Assembly: GCA_000431135.1 (NCBI GenBank)
Contig: HF987841.1
Coordinates: 1 to 12,336, forward strand
Source: Clostridium sp. CAG:590
Lineage (GTDB): Bacteria > Bacillota > Clostridia > Lachnospirales > Lachnospiraceae
Direction: 5' to 3'
DNA length: 12,336 nt
The stretch's first letter is position 1, and each line of letters starts with the position of its first letter. Made by a program: the position numbers and the translations under genes. A model generated the notes under the pieces. That model was not told the origin of the DNA and did not search any database. It saw only the letters and a program-made list of their open reading frames with translations. Positions 6,527-12,336 of this stretch are shown one piece after another.

Positions 6527-7909
6527 ATGGCTATCGAGAAGAAAAATATAGAACAACAAAGAGAAAAATGGTTGGATTCAATCAGAGGGATAGCGTGCTT
6601 GATCGTATTGTTTGCACATATATTTTCTACGGTTCCAACAGTAGGAGTTCGGGTTTCGGGTTGTGGTAAGATTGGAGTATGGCTATTCTTTATATTAAGC
6701 GGATTTTGGATGTATTATCCATATTGTGTGCAGCAAAAGACATTTGATATGAATGATACATTAGCTTTCTACATAAAGAGAATTTTTCGAATTTATCCTA
6801 TGTATATGGTTGTACTTATAGTATGTATATTTTTAGGCTATATTGATAAAATGCAATTTGTAAAGCATCTTTTATTACTACAAGGATGGGGACATTTTTG
6901 GGCAATCCCTGTTGAGATGAAGTTTTATTTGATTGCACCTGTTATATTATTTGTTTTTGCCAGAATTAAGGCAAAGCATAGTGCGATTTTGAGTGTGGTG
7001 ATGGCAATAATATTGGCAGTACGTTTTCCGTTTACTACCTATAATGAGAATAGCATCTGTCTTTTTTGGTACTTGCCTGTCTTTCTGTTAGGTATGTGTA
7101 CTGCATATTTATATGTGCATATGAAGAGAAGGAAAAATAGAATATTTGATGTTGTAGCAGGTTGTCTGTTAATCTGCTTAATTTTGATTATTCCGGGAGT
7201 ACGTGAGTTGATCTGGAAAATAGAGCCGGATGGTTACTTACAAAATAAATATTTGTTTATAGGTACTATATGGTCAATAATGATTATATGCATAGCTAAT
7301 TCTATATACATACACCTTGCTTTGGAGAAAACAAAAATATTACAGTGGATTGGAAAGATAAGTTACTCTATATACTTAATTCATTTTGTGGTATTACAAT
7401 GCATATGTAGATACACAGAGAATACATATATAAAATTTGCGAGTGTAATCGGATTAAGTATTATATTAGCAGCTATGGCAGAAAGATTCGTGGAAAGAAA
7501 AGCGATTCGCATAGGTAAAAGTATTGCCTTGAAAATTGAATCCGTAAATTCGTGGAGGTTTTTTTGTAGTATTTTAGCACTCTTAGCTTGTATATATGCA
7601 CTTATAACGGAATATGAGGTATATTGTGGGGAACAAGAAGAGGTTTCACAGAATGTTTCATGGGAAGATCGCCTATATGTTCCAACGATGATTCAGAAGT
7701 GTGAGGGTACGTATTTCATTGTTGATTGTTGGAACTCTCGAATTTTATACGCAGATCATTGTTCTAAGAACTTGAAAGATTGGAGTGTTTTACAAGATGA
7801 TGCTGATGCGTATTTGGGAGGTCACACGGTTGCTTCAGATGGAGAACTGTATATGTTTGATAAGACGGATATGAGTCAGATATTAGTTTGTAAGAAATGC
7901 AGAGAATAG
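6527..7909 (+). CDS. Acyltransferase 3 (OafA/YrhL-like) membrane O-acyltransferase with a short C-terminal propeller-like tail
   Basis: The frame can be read from a TTG at 6476, but ATG 6527 has GAGGA (6513-6517) 9 nt upstream and gives a normal N-terminus; ATG 6521 is too close to that site. About 460 residues result. In numbering from TTG, the AT3 hallmarks are LDSIRGIACLIVLFAHI (33-49) with R37 and H48, VWLFFILSGFWM (68-79), the R-x-Y-P motif in RIFRIYPMY (102-110) and FWAIPVEMKFYLIAP (141-155) with E147. Roughly ten membrane helices extend to about residue 380. Family members move acetyl or other acyl groups across the membrane onto surface glycans. From about 395 a soluble tail has two propeller-like segments, YFIVDCWNSRILYAD (413-427) and GELYMFDKTDMSQILVCKK (456-474), linked by GGHTVASDG. 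It then stops abruptly, so the C-terminus looks truncated. The partner glycan is presumably the polymer handled by neighbouring genes. Confidence 0.85.
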   Translation: MAIEKKNIEQQREKWLDSIRGIACLIVLFAHIFSTVPTVGVRVSGCGKIGVWLFFILSGFWMYYPYCVQQKTFDMNDTLAFYIKRIFRIYPMYMVVLIVCIFLGYIDKMQFVKHLLLLQGWGHFWAIPVEMKFYLIAPVILFVFARIKAKHSAILSVVMAIILAVRFPFTTYNENSICLFWYLPVFLLGMCTAYLYVHMKRRKNRIFDVVAGCLLICLILIIPGVRELIWKIEPDGYLQNKYLFIGTIWSIMIICIANSIYIHLALEKTKILQWIGKISYSIYLIHFVVLQCICRYTENTYIKFASVIGLSIILAAMAERFVERKAIRIGKSIALKIESVNSWRFFCSILALLACIYALITEYEVYCGEQEEVSQNVSWEDRLYVPTMIQKCEGTYFIVDCWNSRILYADHCSKNLKDWSVLQDDADAYLGGHTVASDGELYMFDKTDMSQILVCKKCRE

Positions 7910-8125
7910 GACATTTATGTATTTGATTAATAAGTCGTACATGTTTAAAAAAACTCAAATCGAAAATTAACATTAACAGATTAATGTTAGTTGTAAAAAT
8001 CGGGATTCATATGTTAGAAAGTGGTGACGGTGACGGAAACGGTAGTGTAATGGTACGAAATGGGTCGACTATTAGAAAAGACAAGCGTAAAGTGGTTAGC
8101 TTGGTTAAAGAGAAGGAGTATTTAG
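7910..8125. other. Non-coding spacer, 216 bases, with a stretch of atypical composition
   Basis: No gene is supported here. The first 55 bases are AT-rich like the surroundings, then comes the hairpin at 7965-7992. From about 8000 to 8110 the DNA becomes richer in G, with tandem GTGACG units (GGTGACGGTGACGG near 8023-8036), unlike the neighbouring spacers. An open frame at 7984-8235 crosses this stretch but starts inside the hairpin, has no ribosome site and runs 110 bases into the YfhO gene, so it is not called. The stretch could be an eroded remnant of a lost gene. AGAAGGAG at 8111-8118 is the ribosome site of the next gene. Confidence 0.5.
7965..7992. other. AT-rich perfect hairpin between acyltransferase and YfhO gene
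   Basis: TAACATTAA (7968-7976) and TTAATGTTA (7981-7989) are perfect inverted repeats around the 4-nt loop CAGA. A T-G wobble and two more A-T pairs extend the stem to 12 bp. On the + strand no T-run follows (the next bases are GTAAAAAT), so it is a poor + strand terminator. Read on the - strand it is followed by TTTTCG, yet no gene on that strand needs it. It may be a processing or stability structure or a protein-binding palindrome. Confidence 0.45.
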
Positions 8126-10846
8126 ATGAGAAGGAAATATTTAGGAATATACACGATTGCCTTTTTAATAGTGGCTTGCATTATGTTTTCTTGGATATGG
8201 TTTTGGGGGTTTTCTATTACGCAGTATGGGGATGACATTAAGCAGCATTACTCATTGTTGCTTTATTTACATGATTGGTATAGAGAAGTCTTGTATAATG
8301 TGTTTGTTAAACATCAGTGGCAAGTACCGATGTTTGAATATACGTTAGGATATGGAGGAGATGTTGTTAGTACATTTAGTTACTATGGAATTTTGGATCC
8401 TTTTTATTTGTTAGCGGCAATTGTACCGGTTAAAAATCAGGAATTCGTTTTTTGGGGGATAATGATTATTCGTTTATATTTATGTGGTTTTTTTTATTCT
8501 TGGTTTTGCTTGAGGAAAGGAAATGATTATTATTCTACTTGTTTAGGTGCTATGGTATATTGTTTTAATGCTTTTGTAATATTGATTGGATTTCATCAGT
8601 TAATGTTTTTAAATTGCATGTTTTATTTGCCAATAATATTGATTGGAACTGATAAACTGTTTGAAAAGGGAACAGGAATAGTATTTACTATAGCGATAGC
8701 ATTATTAACATTAAGTAGTTTTTATTGGTGTTATATGGTGGTACTGCTTGTAATTATTTATTGTATTCTTTATTATTTGTCACATTACAAATTTCAATTG
8801 AAAGATGTTTGTAAAAAAGTTATGTTGTTTCTTGCATATGGAATGTTAGGATTCATGTTGGCAGGAATTATATTAGTTCCTGCGGTGAGAACATTGATGC
8901 AATCAGCAAGATTATCTGCAGATGTAGTAGTTCCAGGGTTGTATAATTTTAAATATTATTGCGAGTTATTATCACATTTTTTCACATATGAAAGAAATTA
9001 TAGTACATATTTAGGATATATTCCGATTGCATTAGTTGCTATTTTTGTTTTGTTTATTCAGCCCAATAATAAGTTTATAAAAATAGGATTTATTATATTA
9101 ACACTTTGTTTTTGTATTCCGTATATGGGGCATGTGTTCAATGGCTTTGGATATGTAAGTAATCGGTGGGGATTTGGTTTTTCCTTTTTGGCGGCGTATA
9201 TTGTGACGATTACATATCCTCAATTATTAAAGTTGTCACAGAAAGAGAAAATGCAACTTGTATGCTGCACAATTGTATGGTCAATCCTTAGTATAATAAA
9301 CAGATTTTCCAGAACAGAATGGGCATTAACAATGTTAGTCATTATGTTCATTTATGTAATGTTGATAGTAATGGATGATTTAATTATAAAGAGGCATTTT
9401 CAAAAAATTATTGTGATTATCATGCTTATTAGTGTATGGATGAACGCAACATATGTATATTCTTATAAAGAAGGTAATGATTTAGAAAGCAGTAGGATAC
9501 AATTAGGAGAAGTATATAACGAGGTTGTAACTGAGTCGCCTTTGACATTGATTGGTAAGGAAAAGGATGAAAGCACTTGTCGTTTTGATTCGGGATCTGA
9601 CGTTGTGGAAGGCAATCAATATTTTGTGCATGGATTGGGAAGTGCCAGTACATATTATAGTATGGGGAATGCAGTTATTGGCGAGGCACACAAAGCATAT
9701 GGTATTTTATCTCCGATGACATATTCTTATAATGGATTAGATGGTAGAAGTATACTAGAAGGATTGGCAGGAATAAAATATTACACCATTAAGAATGGTT
9801 CTGAGGCATATAAACCATATGGCTTTGATGAGTTAGTAAGAACAAATGTAATTAAAGGGACAGAATATTCTGTATACCAAAATAAATACGCATTGCCATT
9901 GGCCTATGCTTATCAAAATATGACAGATGAGGCGATATGGGAAAAAATGAATTTTGCAGATAAGCAAGAAACAATGTTGGATTCAGCAGTGTTAGAGAAT
10001 GTAAACAGTGTGAATGGACTGAAATCTTCTACGTTGAGTTTTACAAATACAGGAATGAAGTATGATTTGACAACATCTGATGGAATTACAATAGAGAAGA
10101 ACAGAATAAAAGTAATAGAACCCAATGCATCAATTACATTGACCTTTAATGGTGTGAAAGATAGTGAAACATATGTTAGCATAAATGGATTAAATTATAA
10201 ATGGAGTTATCCTGGTGAGGATTCCCCGAGTAATCGTTACGAGAAATATAAGCGAAAAATAGATATTGAAAATTCAGATCCAACAACGATGCTTAATATT
10301 ATTGCAAATGCTTCTAATGGCATAATGCGTGCAATTACATATTTTACACCTGAATGTGAGTTTTATTGTGGAATAGATTCCTTTTTCTGTAATTTAGGAT
10401 ACAGCAATGAACCGTTAACTTCCATAACATTAACATTTCCATCTACTGGAGAATATACATATGATGATATAGGCGTGTATTGTCAGCCTATGGAAAGTTA
10501 TCGTAATAAAATTGAAAATTTGCAGAAACATGCACTTAAAGATATATATATGAAAGGAAATGTTTTCAAAGCAAAAAGTAATGAAAATGAGGATTCTGTA
10601 ATATGTGTTGCATTACCATATAGTGACGGGTGGAAAGCATATGTAGATGGTAAAGAAACTCAGATTCAGAAGTGTAATGGGATGTGGATAGGTGTGAATG
10701 TTGATAAGGGAAAACATCAAATTGTTCTCAAATATCGTACACCGGGTTTGAAAGAGGGAATTGCTATAAGTATGTTGGGGCTGATATTGCTTGCGGCGAT
10801 TAGCGCAGTTGGAGGTCGGAGAAGAATTAAAACATGGGACGATTAG
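8126..10846 (+). CDS. YfhO-family membrane protein, GT-C-like extracytoplasmic glycosyltransferase (complete)
   Basis: 906 residues, a full-length YfhO protein. AGAAGGAG (8111-8118) lies 7 nt before the ATG. Helix 1 (about 7-29) leads into an outer loop holding YGDDIKQHY (34-42), whose paired acidic residues D36/D37 are placed like the catalytic acidic site of GT-C enzymes. LGYGGDVVSTFSYYGILDPF (74-93) is the second conserved YfhO loop. Many helices follow to about residue 440, including FGYVSNRWGFGFSF, which carries the family's N-R-W motif. A large soluble domain (about 445-870) ends with GWKAYVDG, the G-V-N-V-D-K-G-K-H-Q-I strand and Y-R-T-P, before one last helix and a basic tail. As known for Bacillus YfhO, such proteins take a sugar from undecaprenyl phosphate and attach it to a surface polymer such as lipoteichoic acid. 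Here it would be the final step after the GT2 enzyme and flippase pair. The acceptor is unknown. Confidence 0.9.
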   Translation: MRRKYLGIYTIAFLIVACIMFSWIWFWGFSITQYGDDIKQHYSLLLYLHDWYREVLYNVFVKHQWQVPMFEYTLGYGGDVVSTFSYYGILDPFYLLAAIVPVKNQEFVFWGIMIIRLYLCGFFYSWFCLRKGNDYYSTCLGAMVYCFNAFVILIGFHQLMFLNCMFYLPIILIGTDKLFEKGTGIVFTIAIALLTLSSFYWCYMVVLLVIIYCILYYLSHYKFQLKDVCKKVMLFLAYGMLGFMLAGIILVPAVRTLMQSARLSADVVVPGLYNFKYYCELLSHFFTYERNYSTYLGYIPIALVAIFVLFIQPNNKFIKIGFIILTLCFCIPYMGHVFNGFGYVSNRWGFGFSFLAAYIVTITYPQLLKLSQKEKMQLVCCTIVWSILSIINRFSRTEWALTMLVIMFIYVMLIVMDDLIIKRHFQKIIVIIMLISVWMNATYVYSYKEGNDLESSRIQLGEVYNEVVTESPLTLIGKEKDESTCRFDSGSDVVEGNQYFVHGLGSASTYYSMGNAVIGEAHKAYGILSPMTYSYNGLDGRSILEGLAGIKYYTIKNGSEAYKPYGFDELVRTNVIKGTEYSVYQNKYALPLAYAYQNMTDEAIWEKMNFADKQETMLDSAVLENVNSVNGLKSSTLSFTNTGMKYDLTTSDGITIEKNRIKVIEPNASITLTFNGVKDSETYVSINGLNYKWSYPGEDSPSNRYEKYKRKIDIENSDPTTMLNIIANASNGIMRAITYFTPECEFYCGIDSFFCNLGYSNEPLTSITLTFPSTGEYTYDDIGVYCQPMESYRNKIENLQKHALKDIYMKGNVFKAKSNENEDSVICVALPYSDGWKAYVDGKETQIQKCNGMWIGVNVDKGKHQIVLKYRTPGLKEGIAISMLGLILLAAISAVGGRRRIKTWDD

Positions 10847-10896
10847 TTTGATATAAAATCGTATTCTTATGAATAGTATTTTGATGCAGAACGATA

Positions 10897-11088
10897 ATGG
10901 AATTGGGGCTATATCTTGAAATGGTACTTGAATCAATGTGTAAGTTGTCTGAAACTGGCACTGTTTCGGAAAAAGTCATTGAGGAGAAAGTGGAGGAGTA
11001 TTGGCTCGGGACTACTACAGGATATAAGGAATCACTAGAAGAAAATATGAAAAACAAATATGGTGAAAAAAGTCAGGCTAAGGAATGA
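10897..11088 (+). CDS. Small Glu/Lys-rich helical protein of unknown function, next to an MBL-fold gene
   Basis: 63 residues. I do not recognise the family. It contains 14 Glu and 8 Lys but no Asp, Arg or His, giving a net negative charge, and reads as two or three helices. LGLYLEMVLESMCKL (3-17) is amphipathic, VSEKVIEEKVEEYWLG (23-38) is strongly helical, and TTTGYKESLEENMKNKYG (39-56) is a third segment. It has no signal peptide and no membrane helix. The start is uncertain: only weak purine-rich bases precede ATG 10897, and an in-frame TGA lies five codons upstream; ATG 10921 is an alternative. It ends 39 nt before the MBL gene's chosen ATG, suggesting one transcript and perhaps a partner or regulator role. 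It could instead be the remnant of a larger gene. I am confident only that the frame is plausibly coding. Confidence 0.55.
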   Translation: MELGLYLEMVLESMCKLSETGTVSEKVIEEKVEEYWLGTTTGYKESLEENMKNKYGEKSQAKE

Positions 11089-11127
11089 GCTGGTGTTTGA
11101 TGGGGATAATCGGGAGGAATGATACTA

Positions 11128-12285
11128 ATGAACATAACAATGTACGAATGTGGTTTTGGAGATTGTTTTAAATTAGAAGATAATAATAAAAATACTTTAT
11201 ATGTAGATTTTGGAATACATGATCATTCAATGGGAAAATCAAAGAGAGAATGTCGATATGATCAAATAATACATAGTATGCCGGATAATTGTGACTTCTT
11301 ACTTACCCATTATCATGATGATCATTATGCAGGAGCTCTTTATATGGCACGGTCCCAAAGTGGAAAGCAATTTAGGAATGTGTATATACCGGATATATGG
11401 AGAATACATAATAGCGTTGATGTAATTAAATTAACATTGCTTAGGGGATTATTCTCAAAAAGCCTTTTGAAAAATAATTTAACTTTAATTGATTTTCTAA
11501 TGATGATTTGTAATTCTTCGGGGAAAATACATTTTGTTAGACGAGGCGATTTTATCCAAAATGAATATGTTGCACTTTGGCCGGACGAAAACTATGTGTC
11601 TAATAGGACAAGGGACTTATTACAAAAAATATATATGCGGAATAATCTAATGGATGATACATGGGATGCACTGACAAGAATTGCTGACAAGTTACAACAT
11701 ATTGTCATTCGGATGACCGATGGAAATGAACCAAACGTAAGGTCGGAAATGTTGGATGAGTTGCAATCCTTAAACGAGGAATATTACCGGCTTGGTAATA
11801 GTGTTGTAAGAGATAGAAATTTGCAATATAACCTGTATAAATATGGAAATGATATAAGCATTGTTTTTCAAAATAAGTATGATACATCTGAAAATATTCT
11901 TTTTGAAAATAAGAATGATTCATGTAGAAATATTCTTTTTACTGGAGATGTTGGACGTAAATGTTGGAAACCTATTATAGCTAATTTTGATGGGCAGGTT
12001 CCATTATATAATGTATATAAAGTAATTAAAATTCCGCACCATGGAACAAGAGCATATTATCACAATATATTTAGTGAAAAATGCAACAAAAGAACGAAAT
12101 TGCTAATACCTAATGGTACAATATATCGTCAATCTTGGTATATTTACGAGCAATATCTACAGGATGCATATGCAACGAATTCGCATGTAGTGTGCTCTGA
12201 TGGTAAAGCACTTAATACGGTTTTTTATAATTGTATGATTCATATAATAGCACATTATAATTATTTTTACACTATATCTGTGTGA
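11128..12285 (+). CDS. Metallo-beta-lactamase-fold hydrolase, ComEC-MBL-like
   Basis: ATG 11128 has GGGAGG (11112-11117) 10 nt upstream; ATG 11119 is 1 nt from that site and cannot use it, so 385 residues are taken. The N-terminus (ITMYECGFGDCFKLE then LYVDFG) is the GxGDxxxL double strand of MBL proteins resembling the ComEC C-terminal domain. Metal ligands are seen in LTHYHDDHYAG (H61, H63, D65, H66), LFTGD (D274) and IPHHGTR (H304, H305). About 200 residues separate the first and second metal motifs, much more than usual, and include helical segments near 130-240. No signal peptide or membrane helix is present, so this is a soluble cytoplasmic protein rather than a DNA-uptake channel. A substrate (phosphodiester, nucleotide or other) cannot be told. 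MBL proteins of this type occur both in housekeeping roles and in phage-defence operons. A 12-residue internal tandem repeat lies just before the GD motif. Confidence 0.87.
   Translation: MNITMYECGFGDCFKLEDNNKNTLYVDFGIHDHSMGKSKRECRYDQIIHSMPDNCDFLLTHYHDDHYAGALYMARSQSGKQFRNVYIPDIWRIHNSVDVIKLTLLRGLFSKSLLKNNLTLIDFLMMICNSSGKIHFVRRGDFIQNEYVALWPDENYVSNRTRDLLQKIYMRNNLMDDTWDALTRIADKLQHIVIRMTDGNEPNVRSEMLDELQSLNEEYYRLGNSVVRDRNLQYNLYKYGNDISIVFQNKYDTSENILFENKNDSCRNILFTGDVGRKCWKPIIANFDGQVPLYNVYKVIKIPHHGTRAYYHNIFSEKCNKRTKLLIPNGTIYRQSWYIYEQYLQDAYATNSHVVCSDGKALNTVFYNCMIHIIAHYNYFYTISV
11872..11943 (+). repeat. In-frame 36-base imperfect tandem duplication inside the MBL gene
   Basis: Two adjacent 36-base units, 11872-11907 and 11908-11943, agree at 28 of their first 33 bases by direct comparison. 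They encode NKYDTSENILFE and NKNDSCRNILFT. The second unit leads directly into the metal-binding GD motif, so the first looks like an added copy of the strand before it. The reading frame is preserved. Confidence 0.85.
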
Positions 12286-12336
12286 AAGGTATACATTTTT
12301 ATTGTATGGCATCTTTAATCGTCTTTAATCCCTTTG
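12286..12336. other. Right edge, no feature seen
   Basis: The 51 bases after the MBL stop carry a short direct repeat of TCTTTAATC (in CATCTTTAATCGTCTTTAATCCC) and a very weak ATAC/GTAT hairpin. Neither a convincing terminator nor the start of another gene is visible. Confidence 0.5.

Noticed and set aside
7984..8235. 83-codon + strand open frame before and into the YfhO gene
   Set aside because: It starts inside a hairpin, has no ribosome site and overlaps the well-supported YfhO gene by 110 bases in another frame; no domain is recognisable.
10613..11057. Overlapping - strand frames at the YfhO/small-gene junction
   Set aside because: They lie antisense to the conserved YfhO C-terminus and to the small Glu-rich gene; they are Ser/Ile/Phe-rich in the way antisense frames usually are.
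11872..11943. CRISPR-like repeats
   Set aside because: Only two adjacent copies without spacers, in-frame within a coding region; this is a tandem duplication.
11128..12285. ComEC/Rec2 DNA-uptake channel
   Set aside because: Only the MBL domain is present; the competence membrane domain and OB domain are absent.

Overview
The window is AT-rich DNA with strong Shine-Dalgarno sequences (GGAGG, AAGGAG), short intergenic gaps and every credible gene on the + strand. Gene style and the presence of two very large YfhO-type membrane proteins suggest a low-GC Firmicute, most likely a clostridial (Lachnospiraceae-like) gut or rumen bacterium. That taxonomic call is inference; no rRNA or core marker gene is present.

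Layout. (1) 2-1249 is the C-terminal part of a YfhO-family multi-membrane glycosyltransferase-like protein, cut by the left edge. (2) 1299-6256 is a compact six-gene operon with gaps of 11, 8, 2 and 1 nt and one 8-nt overlap: a WecE-type sugar aminotransferase, a membrane-anchored GT2 glycosyltransferase (ArnC/GtrB/CsbB type), an NAD-dependent epimerase/dehydratase, an ATP-grasp ligase, and two four-helix SMR/EamA-type membrane proteins resembling the ArnE/ArnF flippase pair. (3) 6257-6526 is non-coding and rich in nested, partly mutually exclusive inverted repeats; it may be a structured 5' leader. (4) 6527-7909 is a membrane acyltransferase (AT3 family) whose fused C-terminal propeller-like domain looks cut short. 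(5) 7910-8125 is non-coding, with a strong AT-rich hairpin and a short stretch of unusual composition. (6) 8126-10846 is a complete 906-residue YfhO-family protein. (7) 10897-11088 and 11128-12285 are a separate-looking pair: a 63-residue Glu/Lys-rich protein of unknown function and a metallo-beta-lactamase-fold hydrolase with HxHxDH, GD and HHG motifs. The last 51 bases hold no recognisable feature.

How the genes may work together. WecE should make an NDP (dTDP)-4-amino-4,6-dideoxyhexose. The GT2 enzyme would load a sugar onto undecaprenyl phosphate on the inner face of the membrane. The SMR pair would flip the lipid-linked sugar, and a YfhO protein would transfer it to a surface polymer outside the cell. 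This is the logic of the Gram-negative Arn (aminoarabinose) pathway, rebuilt with Gram-positive YfhO parts in the manner of the CsbB/YfhO modification of teichoic acids. The ATP-grasp enzyme suggests that the amino group is further acylated, perhaps with an amino acid. The sugar, the acyl group and the acceptor are not determined by the sequence.
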